A stretch of 59,682 bases of DNA from Phycisphaerales bacterium. GTDB taxonomy: Bacteria > Planctomycetota > Phycisphaerae > Phycisphaerales > SM1A02. The DNA lies in the NCBI GenBank assembly GCA_029245245.1, contig JAQWPT010000013.1, positions 1-59,682 on the forward strand, written 5' to 3'. The notes under the pieces are model-generated. The model was not told the DNA's origin. It saw nothing but the letters and a program-made list of their open reading frames with translations, and did no database searches. Both the position numbers and the translations under genes were made by a program. This document shows positions 8,179 to 17,181 of the stretch, in pieces; position 1 is the first letter of the stretch; each line of letters starts with the position of its first letter.

Positions 8179-9225
8179 TCAGCGCCATCGCATTCGGCGG
8201 CTGGTGAGTTCGTCGACCCAGGTGTCGTAGCCGGCGGCGAACTCGTCGAAGTCGTCGTTGAAGAATGCCTCGATGAACACCACGCCGGTGGCGCTGTCGG
8301 ACGGGTCATCCCGTCGTGCCGCGGCGTCGGAGCGAAGCAGTTGGCGGAACAGGTCGCCCTCGATGGCGAGCATGAGCACGTTCTGCAGGGCGGGCAGGTA
8401 GCGGGCGTCCTCGGCTTCGGTGAGGTAGCGGGCGAGGGCCCAGACCTGCGCGTAGTAGGTCAGCAGGTCGGACTTGCCCTGGCCGAGGAAGACGTGGGGG
8501 TCGCCGTCGAGCAGGTCGCGCAGGGGAATCAGGGTGCCGCTGCGCTTGGCGGTGCGAAGCCGGTAACTGCGTTCCCGGTTGGCGTCGACACTGAAGTCGA
8601 ACGTGCTGCGGCGAATGCGGAACCCTTCCATCATGGTGGCGATGCCCTCGTCCAGCCACGGGGGCAGTTGCTGCTGGAAGGTCGTCTGGGCGTACTGGTG
8701 CCAGCCTTCGTGGGCCGAGAGCGCCAAGGTGTCCCGGTCCCACATGCTGTTGTCGATGTCGTAGAGCACCGCTACCCCGTCAGCGGTAAATCCACCGCGC
8801 CCAAGGCCTTCGAACGATGAAGCCAGTTCCGGGAGCATCATCCGGGTCTTGTTCTTCCACTGGCGACGATCTCCGAAGAGGTAGGTCGCCATGGCGTGCG
8901 GTGGGGGAGGCAGTTCGCCGAGGGCGGAGCGGTATCGTTCCAGGGCCGCCTCGTAGAACTCGGGAAGGAACCCCACGAATCGCTCGTTGTCGATCGTGGT
9001 GTAGATCTCCCAGTGGGGCGTTTCGATCAGTTGTCCCTCGACGCCCATGAACTCCCAGGGCTGGGCCGATGACCAGCTGCCGTCCTCGTTGAGGGACCAG
9101 CTTCGATTCGTCGTATCGCGGGGACCGCCGGCATGCTTGGTGTGCAGGTAGGAGGAGGCGCAGCCGGAAAGAAGGGTTGCGGCTGCGACGAGCAGTATCG
9201 TGATGCAGGACGCGGAACGCTTCAT
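8179..9225 (-). CDS. Lipoprotein with zincin motif (HEGWH, DUF1570-like)
   Basis: 348 residues with a lipoprotein signal (ATLLSGC, Cys22). A putative zinc site is visible: His172-Glu173-x-x-His176 in SAHEGWHQY and Glu193 in PPWLDEGIA, the arrangement of gluzincin peptidases (HExxH plus downstream E in a WLxEG motif) seen in planctomycetal DUF1570-type proteins. Start ATG overlaps the valS stop as ATGA (9222-9225), so translation is probably coupled to valyl-tRNA synthetase. Predicted membrane-anchored, periplasmic metalloprotease-like protein; activity and substrate are not established. Confidence 0.8.
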   Translation of the reverse strand: MKRSASCITILLVAAATLLSGCASSYLHTKHAGGPRDTTNRSWSLNEDGSWSSAQPWEFMGVEGQLIETPHWEIYTTIDNERFVGFLPEFYEAALERYRSALGELPPPPHAMATYLFGDRRQWKNKTRMMLPELASSFEGLGRGGFTADGVAVLYDIDNSMWDRDTLALSAHEGWHQYAQTTFQQQLPPWLDEGIATMMEGFRIRRSTFDFSVDANRERSYRLRTAKRSGTLIPLRDLLDGDPHVFLGQGKSDLLTYYAQVWALARYLTEAEDARYLPALQNVLMLAIEGDLFRQLLRSDAAARRDDPSDSATGVVFIEAFFNDDFDEFAAGYDTWVDELTSRRMRWR

Positions 9226-12200
9226 GCCTTCATCGCCTCCTGGATGCGCAGCAGTGCTGCGTTGGCTGCCTCAAGATCCACTTCCGCTTCGACCAGTTTC
9301 TGCCTGGTCTCGTTGACGACGTGTTCGGGAGCCCGTTCGACGTAGCTGGTGTTGGACAGCCGCTTCTGGAACCCCTCCACCGCCTTGGCGCACTCGGCGA
9401 CCTTTGCGGCAAGCCGATCCTGCTCGACAGTGAGGTCCACGGCACCGAGGCTGGAGGCGCCCTGGACGGAATGGCCTTCAAACACGATCGACCAGGCCCC
9501 CTCGGGAGTGTCCTTGTCGTCCTGGATCGTCTCGATCATCAGCATGGCCTGCACGGCGTCGGAAGCATGATCGACGAGTTCCCGCACCGCGGCGGGCGCG
9601 AAGAGGTCGATTCGATCACGTGGGCCAAGTCCCTGGTCTGCGCGGGCACGACGGACCTCGTTGACCAGTGACTGGATCCGCTGGAAGGTGTCACCGGCGG
9701 CGGCGTCGATGATCAAGGGATCGATCGACGGCCAGTGCCCGTCGGCAAGGAGTTCGGACGAGGGAAGTCCCAGCCCGTTCAGTCCGGTCGGGCCTGCGTC
9801 CTGGACATGCGGAAAAAGTGTCTCGGTGACGAAGGGGCACAGCGGGTGCACGAGCCGGAGGATTGCATCCAGGACCGACCGAAGCACCTGCTGCTGGGCG
9901 GGGTCGTCGGCCACGGTGGGCTTGATCGATTCCAGGTACCAGTCGCAGAAGTCCCTCCACACCAGGTCATAGACGGCTTCGGCGTAGCGGTGCACCTGGA
10001 ACTCGGCCAGGGCGTCCTGGATCGAAGTGATCGTGGCATGCAGTCGGTGCAGCATCCACTGGTCGACGAGTCCGAGCGTGGAAGGATCAACGTTCGTGGC
10101 CGGTGACTCGATGCGTCCCAGCGCAAAGCGGGTGGCATTGAACAGTTTCGTCGCGAAGTTGCGGCCAAGGTCGAACTTCGAGGACGAGTTGATGCCCATG
10201 GGGCGTTCGTCCGTGACCTCGGTTTCTCCCGAGAGCGTGCCGTAGACGGTGGCCATCTCACGGCCGGAGCCGTCGGGGCTGGACTGCACCGGGGCGGTGA
10301 CCACGTGCCCGGCGGCGGTGGTGATGAACTCGGGGGTGAACGTCTTGCCGGTGTGGGGGCAGATCAGATCCAGCGGGAGCCGGACGTCCTGCGTCGCGGT
10401 GGCGATCGTGGCCATGACGAACCGCAGCGCGTCGGCGCTGTGCGTGCGGATGATGTCACGGGGGTCGACGCCATTGCCAAGTGACTTGCTCATCTTCTGC
10501 CCGTGGCCATCCTGGATCATGGGATGGATGGCGACGTCACGGAAGGGAAGCGTGCCGCCACGGAAGTAGCGGTTGAACATGACCATGCGGCTGACCCAGA
10601 GGGTGATGATCTCGCGGGCCGTGCAGAGCACGGAGGTCGGATTGAACGTGTCAAGCAGACCTTCCATGTCGTCGAAGGCGGTGGGGTCGGGCCATCCCAT
10701 GGTCGACAGCGGCCAGAGGGCGGAACTGAACCAGGTATCAAGAACGTCCTCGTCCTGGGCGTAGCCGGCCTCGACGAGTTGCGACTCCAGGCCTTCGTGG
10801 CCGTGGTCGACGCAGGCGAACACGGTGACCTCGTCATTGGGCCGGTCGATGCGGAGCATGGTGGATCGCCCGGCGATCGAGCCGTCGGCGCAGGGCAGCG
10901 GGCATCCATCGGTGTCACGGACCAGGCCGTCTCCGGCCACGTCGCCGGCCTCGGCCAGGGTGAAGGTCCGGGACCAGACCGGGATGCGATGGCCCCACCA
11001 CAACTGGCGGCTGATGCACCAGTCGCGCAACTGCTCATGCCAGTTCTGGAAGGTGCGGGCATACCGCTCGGGCGTGAAGGCCAGTTGCCCGTCGTGCTCG
11101 TGTGATTCGCCGCCGGCGCGGGGCGGGGGATCTCCCTGGCGCTGATCCGGGCGCATCGCACGCAGGGCTTCGCCGCCAAGGCGGTCGTCGGTCACGCGGA
11201 CGTACCACTGGTCGCTGAGGTAGGGCTCGACGGGGACGTGCGATCGATAACTGTGTCCGACGGAGTGCTCGTAGTCGCGGACGCGCTCCAGCAGGCCTTC
11301 GTTCTTGAACCACTGCACGATCGACTCGCGTGCGTCCTCACGGGACAGGCCGATGAACGGTGAGCAGGCGTCGACGGCATCGTCCCAGCCGTGTCGATCC
11401 GAGATGCTTCCGTCGGGGGCCATGACGTTGATGACGTCCAGGTCGTGTCGCAGCCCGAGGTCCCAGTCGTTGGGGTCATGGGCTGGTGTGACCTTCAGGA
11501 ATCCCGTGGCGAATGCCGCCTTGGGGTCGTCTCCGACGCCGGGCATGATCACGTAGTCGTCCTCGACGATCGGGATCTCTCGTCCGACGATCGGAAGGAT
11601 GACACTCTTGCCTCGAAGTTCCTCGGCGCGGGGGTCGGCGGGATTCAGCGCCACCGCCGTGTCACCGAGCATCGTCTCGGGCCGCGTGGTGGCCACGGTC
11701 ACGTGTCCGCTGCCGTCGGACAGCGGGTATCGAAGTTCGTACATGTGGCCCGCGACGGTCTCCATCTCGACCTCGTCGTCGGCCAGGGCGGTCATGGTCA
11801 CCGGGTCCCAGTTGACCAGTCGCTTGCCACGATCGATCAGGCCGTCATCGAAGAGGGTGAAGAAGGCGGTACGGACTGCGGCGGTGCAGACCGGATCCAT
11901 CGTGAAGCGGACCCGCGGCCAGTCGCAGGAAGCGCCCATCAGTCGCAACTGCTCGATGATGGTCGTCTCGTACTCGTCTTTCCATGCCTGGGTTCGCTCG
12001 ACGAATGCTTCACGCGTCATGTCCACGCGGCGCGTGCCTTCAAGAGCCAGTCGCTTCTCGACCACGGACTGCGTGGCGATGCCGGCGTGATCGGTTCCGG
12101 GCATCCAGAGCGTCCGATCACCTCGCAGGCGGTGGTACCGCACCAGGATGTCCTGCAGGGTGTTGTTCAGGGCGTGGCCAAGGTGCAGGGGGGCGGTGAC

Positions 12201-12353
12201 GTTCGGCGGGGGGATGAGAATGCAGAAGGGCGTGCCATCGCCGGGTTCGGCGTGTCCCAGCGTTGCCGCGTCCCAGCGGGTGCGGATTGCAGGCTCCGCC
12301 TCGGCCGGCGAGTATGATTTGGCGAGTTGATCTGGCGAAGTACTGGAACCCAT
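9222..12353 (-). CDS. valS: Valine--tRNA ligase
   Basis: 1043 residues from ATG 12353. Class I signature HLGH at residues 57-60 (PPPNVTAPLHLGHALNN), WMPGTDHAGIATQ, the CP1 editing domain (TTRPETMLGDTAVA), KMSKS near residue 620 (GQKMSKSLGNGVDP), an anticodon-binding domain and a C-terminal coiled coil (residues about 960-1040) as in ValRS. It is longer than the usual 880-950 residues because of two insertions: a polar one before FTPERYARTFQNW and one of about 55 residues after KMSKS (KTFTPEFITTAAGHV...). A TATCAT hexamer ends 7 nt before this ATG, supporting it over the Met at 12362. It heads a five-gene minus-strand operon. Confidence 0.95.
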   Translation of the reverse strand: MGSSTSPDQLAKSYSPAEAEPAIRTRWDAATLGHAEPGDGTPFCILIPPPNVTAPLHLGHALNNTLQDILVRYHRLRGDRTLWMPGTDHAGIATQSVVEKRLALEGTRRVDMTREAFVERTQAWKDEYETTIIEQLRLMGASCDWPRVRFTMDPVCTAAVRTAFFTLFDDGLIDRGKRLVNWDPVTMTALADDEVEMETVAGHMYELRYPLSDGSGHVTVATTRPETMLGDTAVALNPADPRAEELRGKSVILPIVGREIPIVEDDYVIMPGVGDDPKAAFATGFLKVTPAHDPNDWDLGLRHDLDVINVMAPDGSISDRHGWDDAVDACSPFIGLSREDARESIVQWFKNEGLLERVRDYEHSVGHSYRSHVPVEPYLSDQWYVRVTDDRLGGEALRAMRPDQRQGDPPPRAGGESHEHDGQLAFTPERYARTFQNWHEQLRDWCISRQLWWGHRIPVWSRTFTLAEAGDVAGDGLVRDTDGCPLPCADGSIAGRSTMLRIDRPNDEVTVFACVDHGHEGLESQLVEAGYAQDEDVLDTWFSSALWPLSTMGWPDPTAFDDMEGLLDTFNPTSVLCTAREIITLWVSRMVMFNRYFRGGTLPFRDVAIHPMIQDGHGQKMSKSLGNGVDPRDIIRTHSADALRFVMATIATATQDVRLPLDLICPHTGKTFTPEFITTAAGHVVTAPVQSSPDGSGREMATVYGTLSGETEVTDERPMGINSSSKFDLGRNFATKLFNATRFALGRIESPATNVDPSTLGLVDQWMLHRLHATITSIQDALAEFQVHRYAEAVYDLVWRDFCDWYLESIKPTVADDPAQQQVLRSVLDAILRLVHPLCPFVTETLFPHVQDAGPTGLNGLGLPSSELLADGHWPSIDPLIIDAAAGDTFQRIQSLVNEVRRARADQGLGPRDRIDLFAPAAVRELVDHASDAVQAMLMIETIQDDKDTPEGAWSIVFEGHSVQGASSLGAVDLTVEQDRLAAKVAECAKAVEGFQKRLSNTSYVERAPEHVVNETRQKLVEAEVDLEAANAALLRIQEAMKA

Positions 12354-12360
12354 GCCCGGC

Positions 12361-12366
12361 ATGATA
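12361..12366 (-). promoter_or_regulatory. Candidate -10 element of valS, predicts leaderless mRNA
   Basis: TATCAT on the minus strand, 7 nt before the valS ATG at 12353, and no Shine-Dalgarno sequence between. The element lies inside the first codons of the divergent TPR lipoprotein gene. Confidence 0.45.
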
Positions 12367-13386
12367 CTCGCGTGTTTCCATTTCCTGCGACGCCTTGGCG
12401 TTCTGCTCATGCTCTCGCTCCTGATCGGGTGCGATGGCTCGGGCGATACGTCGTCCCCGGCCGCGGCCCGGCCCGACGCCGGCTCCATGAAGATCTCGTT
12501 GGAGGCGGCCGAGCAGTACCTCGTCGGCGGCGATCTCGTCGAGGCCGAGGCCATCGCTCGACGCATGGCCGAGTCGGTCCCTGATTCCCTGGAGGCACAC
12601 GAACTGCTGGGTCGGGTCCTGATCGCAAGGGCGATCGGGCTTCGCGACAGCGGGCGGCCTGGCGAGGCCCGCGAGCAGTGGATCGCAGCCAGTGAGCAGT
12701 ACGAGCAGGTCGTCCGGCTTGCGCCGGAATCAGCCGGGCTTCACCAGAGTGGTGGAGAGGTGGCGCAGATGGCCGGTCGCAACGGCCTGGCCATCGAGTT
12801 GTACCGGCGGGCCGGCGAACTGGATCCGGATGATCCCAGGCCAGCCCTCTACATCGCCCAACTGCTCGTTGCCGATGGATCGCTGCGTGAAGCACGCACC
12901 TGGATCAACCGGGTGCTTGCGCTGCAGCCCGACCAGGCGCATGCCCTGGCCACGCTGGCGGTGATCGAGATGGAGGAGGGGCAGTGGGACCAGGCGAAGG
13001 CATCAGTCGCGATGGCCCTTGCGGCCCAGCCCGATGACCTCGGCATTCGAACGATGCAGACCAGGATTTATCGTCGCAGTGGTGATCCGGAGCGCGGGCT
13101 GGAACTGCTGCTGGGTCTGCCGGAATCGGCACGTGGGACCGAAGCGGTCACCGAGGAGATCGCCGGGTGCTGGATGGATCTCGGTCGTCCCGACCAGGCG
13201 GCGAAAGCCTGGGAACGGTGCCATGGCGCGTCGGGTGAGCGAGCCGGCTCCATCGCCGTCCGTGCCGCCGAGTCATGGTTGGCGGCCGCTCGCCCCGTCG
13301 AGGCGCAGGCCTGGATCGAGCGGGCTGAACTTGCGGGTGTCCCCCGGGAGCGGATCGAATCGCTGCGGGAGCAGCTGGCTCCCTAG
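12361..13386 (+). CDS. TPR-repeat lipoprotein
   Basis: 341 residues from ATG 12361 (an alternative ATG at 12352 adds three residues). Lipobox LLIGC near residue 23. The rest is built of about eight helical tetratricopeptide repeats (for example LVEAEAIARRMAESVPDSLEAHELLGRVL is two helices of one unit; ALALQPDQAHALATLAVIEMEEGQWDQAKASV another). TPR proteins are scaffolds for protein complexes. The gene is divergent from valS with overlapping start regions, and its stop overlaps that of the next convergent gene by 4 bp. Anchored in a membrane; partner unknown. Confidence 0.85.
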   Translation: MILACFHFLRRLGVLLMLSLLIGCDGSGDTSSPAAARPDAGSMKISLEAAEQYLVGGDLVEAEAIARRMAESVPDSLEAHELLGRVLIARAIGLRDSGRPGEAREQWIAASEQYEQVVRLAPESAGLHQSGGEVAQMAGRNGLAIELYRRAGELDPDDPRPALYIAQLLVADGSLREARTWINRVLALQPDQAHALATLAVIEMEEGQWDQAKASVAMALAAQPDDLGIRTMQTRIYRRSGDPERGLELLLGLPESARGTEAVTEEIAGCWMDLGRPDQAAKAWERCHGASGERAGSIAVRAAESWLAAARPVEAQAWIERAELAGVPRERIESLREQLAP

Positions 13387-13679
13387 TCGTCATCCCCGTT
13401 GATCGTGTCCGGGTCGAGTCGGCGTGCGGATTCACGCCATGGATCAACTTCCGCCTGCTCAAGCGGATTCAGGTCCGGTTCCGCTGGCGATTCCGTGAAT
13501 CGACGATTCGATCGTCGGCGGAAGACGGCCAACTGGATGATGATGAGCAGGGCCACCACCAGGCCCAGCAGAATGCTGCCGAGCAGAAACACCTGCCGTG
13601 CGGCCCCCTGGTCCGCCGGGACGCTCGTGGCCAGCGGCAGGAGGACAAAAAGCGGGCTCATGACCTTCAAATGCACCAT
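13383..13679 (-). CDS. Small single-span membrane protein, unknown function
   Basis: 98 residues from ATG 13679 (MVHLKVMSPL). One hydrophobic N-terminal stretch (signal-like), then a strong transmembrane helix (VFLLGSILLGLVVALLIIIQLAVF) followed by a basic RRRSNRRF stop-transfer sequence and an acidic tail with DPDTINGDDD. A TATACT hexamer sits 8 nt upstream of this ATG, which decides the start. Convergent with and overlapping the TPR gene at CTAG (13383-13386). I do not recognise a family. Confidence 0.65.
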   Translation of the reverse strand: MVHLKVMSPLFVLLPLATSVPADQGAARQVFLLGSILLGLVVALLIIIQLAVFRRRSNRRFTESPAEPDLNPLEQAEVDPWRESARRLDPDTINGDDD

Positions 13680-13687
13680 TGGGTCCG

Positions 13688-13693
13688 AGTATA
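13688..13693 (-). promoter_or_regulatory. Candidate -10 (TATACT) for the small membrane protein
   Basis: TATACT on the minus strand, separated by 8 nt from the ATG at 13679, with no ribosome site in between; predicts a leaderless message. Confidence 0.5.
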
Positions 13694-13783
13694 GGCGAAC
13701 CTGAAGCATCTGCTGGCCGTATTCACTGGTGTCAGGCCGATGATCCGTGGCTGAAATGCCCTGTTTCGTGCCTGAAACGATGG

Positions 13784-13809
13784 AGGATCGACCTTGACTG
13801 GTCGATCCT
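13784..13809. promoter_or_regulatory. Perfect 10-bp inverted repeat between divergent genes
   Basis: AGGATCGACC - TTGACT - GGTCGATCCT lies in the 229-bp divergent region between the small membrane protein (minus) and the S41 protease (plus). It has no U-tract, so an operator or an mRNA leader hairpin is more likely than a terminator. The loop contains a TTGACT that could be read as a -35, but no good -10 follows. Confidence 0.4.
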
Positions 13810-13908
13810 GTTGTGGGGCCTGCGAGGTTCTGCATGCTTCAGTACCTATGGTGCTCATTCGGTCATCAATCAGATCGGCACCGGCACGGACCAGCAAGGA
13901 ACATCACC

Positions 13909-16167
13909 ATGAAGATTCGTCACGCCTGCTATGCCGCTTCGCTCCTGGTCATCGCCACCACGGTTGGTGCGCAGCAAGGGGAGCAGGGTTGGTCCAGCAA
14001 CGTATGGGAAGCGGCCATCGATGGCGATCGCGCCCGCGTTGACACTCTTTTGCAGGTCGGTCCCGACGGGCTTGGCACCGCCGATGATCGCGCGGCGTTC
14101 CGGAGTCGGTACGAACTCTGGATGACCCACCAGGCGAATACGAAGGAGGCGATGGAAGCCCGTCGCAACGAAGCGGCCCAGGACATGCAGTCTGCGCTGG
14201 CGGAGGACAGGCTGCTCGATGCGCTTCGAAGCGCCGTCGAGTACCAGACCCTCAGTGAGGACTACGACGAGGTGCTCAAGCAGGAGCTCGTGATCGAGGT
14301 CATCACGAAGGCCGAGGCGACGCTGCCGAAGGTCATTGCCGACCGGGACTGGCTGTATGGCCAGGAGATTCTCTTCCGGCTCCGTACGCTCTACGAGGAT
14401 ACGTCGGCCCGTGATCGCTGGGATGACTGCGATCGGCGCATCGATGCGAACTCGCAGCGACTCGGACTGCTTCGTCGATACGCTCGCCAGCGACTGTACG
14501 ACCTGTACGTCAAGCGCAACGATCGGCTCGGTGAGGATCCGCCCGATGCCTTCAATCCGCAACTTGCCGACCGGTGGCGCAACGAGGTCGAGTCCATCGA
14601 CCGGGCCATGGTCCGCGACGCATTCGACACGTCCGCAGCCGAGCACATCTCCTCCGAGGGGTGGCCACCGCTGTACGAGGGTGGATTCCAGTCCCTGGAC
14701 GTCTTCGGCCACATGCCGTCGCTCTCGATGACCTTCCCGCACATGGCCGACGCCGGTCGCGTGGCGGAATGGGACGCCCGGCTCGACCACCTCCAGGCAG
14801 ACGCCCTGGTCCGGATCAAGGACGGCGAGTCCTCCGGAAAGGTTGCGACCATCGTGTTCAACGAACTGGACCGGATCAACGACGAGACGCTCGATGTTCC
14901 GGATTCCGTGCTGTGGCGCGAGTTCGGTGATGGTGCGATGTCCGAACTGGATCCCTACACCCAGATCATCTGGCCCTACGACATCGAGCAGTTCAATCGC
15001 CAGATGGAAGGCAAGTTCATCGGAGTGGGCATCATGATCTCCGAGGACGAGGTCGGCGACATCAAGGTCGTCTACCCGCTCGAGGGAAAGCCCGCCCAGG
15101 CGGCCGGCGTGCAGCCCGATGACATCATCGTCACCGTCGACGGCCAGACCACCGCAGGGTGGACCGTTCAGGACGCCGTGCACCACATCACCGGGCCCCG
15201 GTTCACCTGGGTCAAGCTCGGGGTGATGCGCGAGGGAGCAGACGGCCCGATCGATATCCGGATCCAGCGCGATCTCATCAAGATGTACTCCGTGAAGGGG
15301 TGGCGTCGTGAGGCGCGAGATGAACACGGAGACGACGTCTGGGACTGGTACATCGATCGTGACAGCGGCATCGCCTACGTCAAACTGACCCAGTTCAACG
15401 AGGACACCTACATGGATCTCGGGCGGGCGCTCGAGGACATGCACGCCGTGAGTGCTCCGCGTGGATTGATCCTCGACCTCCGGTACAACCCCGGCGGCCT
15501 GTTGACCAGTGCGTACCAGATCAGCGACCTGTTCGTCGGTGAGGGCGCCATCGTCACCGGCGAGGACAAGAATGGTCAGCAGTCCTTCGATCTTCCCGCC
15601 AAGCGACACACCACGTTGCTGGGTGACCTGCCGACCGTCGTGCTCATCAACCAGGGATCGGCCAGTGCCAGCGAGATCGTCTCCGGATGCCTGCAGGCAC
15701 ACGAGGCCGGCCTCATCATCGGCGAACGCAGTTTCGGCAAGGGGAGCGTGCAGACGGTCCACCCGGTTCGGGGTGATGCCGACGCCAAGCTCAAGTGCAC
15801 GACCCAGTACTACCGGCTGCCCAAGGGCGTGACCGGCGAACAGGGACGGCTCGTGGACAAGGAAGTGGCCAAGGAGTTCAAGCGCGCCGACTGGGGCGTG
15901 ATTCCGGACATCGAGGTCACCATGAATGCCGATCAGATCGAGGAGGCATTGACCCTGCGACTGGAAGCAGACCGCCTGCCGGGCGATCCGCCGAGATCCG
16001 TTGCTGAGGAAGGTGCCGCCGAGACCACGGAAGTGGTGCAGCCTGACGTGGATGAACTGGTGGGCCGAGGACTTGATCCACAACTGGAACTGGCCCTGTT
16101 GATTCTCCAGGCCCGTGCTCTGGCCGCGGACAAGGACGAGTCACAGCGAGCCCTGCTCGATCCCTGA
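13909..16167 (+). CDS. S41-family C-terminal processing peptidase with PDZ domain
   Basis: 752 residues from ATG 13909, preceded by AAGGA and followed by a signal peptide (MKIRHACYAASLLVIATTVGA). N-terminal helical region (about 25-350), PDZ domain near 370-450 (GVGIMISEDEVGDIKV...GVQPDDIIVTVDG), then the S41 core: LDLRYNPGGLL, the nucleophile in INQGSASASEIVSG (Ser near 585) and general-base Lys in RSFGKGSVQT (near 610). These are the Ser/Lys dyad elements of CtpA/Prc. Periplasmic processing of C-termini is the family role. The last about 80 residues are helical and unique. The 35-bp gap to the next gene holds that gene's promoter. Confidence 0.92.
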   Translation: MKIRHACYAASLLVIATTVGAQQGEQGWSSNVWEAAIDGDRARVDTLLQVGPDGLGTADDRAAFRSRYELWMTHQANTKEAMEARRNEAAQDMQSALAEDRLLDALRSAVEYQTLSEDYDEVLKQELVIEVITKAEATLPKVIADRDWLYGQEILFRLRTLYEDTSARDRWDDCDRRIDANSQRLGLLRRYARQRLYDLYVKRNDRLGEDPPDAFNPQLADRWRNEVESIDRAMVRDAFDTSAAEHISSEGWPPLYEGGFQSLDVFGHMPSLSMTFPHMADAGRVAEWDARLDHLQADALVRIKDGESSGKVATIVFNELDRINDETLDVPDSVLWREFGDGAMSELDPYTQIIWPYDIEQFNRQMEGKFIGVGIMISEDEVGDIKVVYPLEGKPAQAAGVQPDDIIVTVDGQTTAGWTVQDAVHHITGPRFTWVKLGVMREGADGPIDIRIQRDLIKMYSVKGWRREARDEHGDDVWDWYIDRDSGIAYVKLTQFNEDTYMDLGRALEDMHAVSAPRGLILDLRYNPGGLLTSAYQISDLFVGEGAIVTGEDKNGQQSFDLPAKRHTTLLGDLPTVVLINQGSASASEIVSGCLQAHEAGLIIGERSFGKGSVQTVHPVRGDADAKLKCTTQYYRLPKGVTGEQGRLVDKEVAKEFKRADWGVIPDIEVTMNADQIEEALTLRLEADRLPGDPPRSVAEEGAAETTEVVQPDVDELVGRGLDPQLELALLILQARALAADKDESQRALLDP

Positions 16168-16189
16168 ACCACGGCTGAGCCGCCACGGC

Positions 16190-16195
16190 TACACT
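16190..16195 (+). promoter_or_regulatory. Candidate -10 (TACACT) for the EEP-family gene
   Basis: TACACT followed by 7 nt (CTGTCGC) and the ATG at 16203. No Shine-Dalgarno sequence, so a leaderless mRNA is predicted. Confidence 0.5.
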
Positions 16196-16202
16196 CTGTC
16201 GC

Positions 16203-17174
16203 ATGCGAGTTCATTGCCACACGATGCTGTTCGTCCTGCTGATGGCGGGAGCCGTCCGAGGGCAGGAGCCGGCCGGGACGACCTGCGAGGCATCGCCGTC
16301 ACTGCGCGTCGCTACCTACAACGTGCTGAACCTCTTCGATCACGAGGATGATCCGGCGATCGTCGGCGACATCGATGACCTGCCGATGGCCACGCCCGAC
16401 GGGCGATGCCGGTCCCTGGCCGAGGTCATTCGCCGCGTCGATGCCGACGTGCTGGCCCTGCAGGAAGTCGAATCAGAGGCCACCCTGCGGTGGTTCCGTG
16501 ACACCTACCTCGCCGACATGGGCTACGACCACCTCGTCTCACTCGACGTGGGCTATGCCCGCGGTGTGGAGAATGCGGTCCTCAGTCGATACCCGCTGTC
16601 CAACGCTGAGGCCGTTGCGAACATTCCGCTGCAGGATGTCGTTCGCCACGGCGGGGGATGGGCCGAGCCTGGTGAAGGCGATGAATCGGCCGTCTTCCAG
16701 CGTACGCCGCTGCGAGTCGATGTCGCCGGACCCGACGGCTACGAGTTGACCTTGTTCGTGGTCCACCACAAGTCCGGGCGGCACAAGTATCGGCGCGAAA
16801 GCGAAGCACTGAAGCTCGTCGAGCTCATTGATGCCGTGGATGCCGAGGCGCCCGGACGCAACATCATCGTGCTCGGTGATTTCAACGCCGCTCCGTGGGA
16901 CCGTTCGATGGACGTCTACGGCGAGGCTGGATTCATCGACATCGGCGCCGATCCCCGCAGCGAGCGACCCAAGACCCATGAGTCGGATCGAATCCTCGAC
17001 TTCGTGCTCGTCAACAGCGCCGCGCACCGGGAGTACATGCCCGGGAGCATCACGGTGCATGCGTCCAAGGCGCCGCCGAAGGACTACGACTGGCGGACCG
17101 ATCCGCGTCCCAACGAGTGCCCCTCGGACCACCGCGCAGTGTCCATCGACCTGTACGCGTCCGATCGCAACTGA
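16203..17174 (+). CDS. Secreted endonuclease/exonuclease/phosphatase family protein
   Basis: 323 residues with a signal peptide ending near AVRGQ. EEP-fold motifs in order: RVATYNVLNLFD (residues 37-48), LALQEVE with the catalytic metal-binding Glu (near 85), VHHKSGRHKYRRESEALKLVE, GDFNAAPWDRSMD (near 225) and SDHRAVSIDL (C-terminal Asp-His). These mark a Mg-dependent phosphodiesterase; secreted members include extracellular nucleases and sphingomyelinase/phosphatase-like enzymes, so the substrate is open. Convergent with trpB with 7 bp between stops. Confidence 0.88.
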   Translation: MRVHCHTMLFVLLMAGAVRGQEPAGTTCEASPSLRVATYNVLNLFDHEDDPAIVGDIDDLPMATPDGRCRSLAEVIRRVDADVLALQEVESEATLRWFRDTYLADMGYDHLVSLDVGYARGVENAVLSRYPLSNAEAVANIPLQDVVRHGGGWAEPGEGDESAVFQRTPLRVDVAGPDGYELTLFVVHHKSGRHKYRRESEALKLVELIDAVDAEAPGRNIIVLGDFNAAPWDRSMDVYGEAGFIDIGADPRSERPKTHESDRILDFVLVNSAAHREYMPGSITVHASKAPPKDYDWRTDPRPNECPSDHRAVSIDLYASDRN

Positions 17175-17181
17175 GTGGAGT

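Noticed and set aside
13870-16083. A 737-codon open frame on the minus strand
   Set aside because: It lies wholly antisense to the S41 protease gene, which has PDZ and Ser/Lys motifs, signal peptide and ribosome site. GC-rich codon use opens the opposite strand; the translation is rich in H, D, G, V without any domain.
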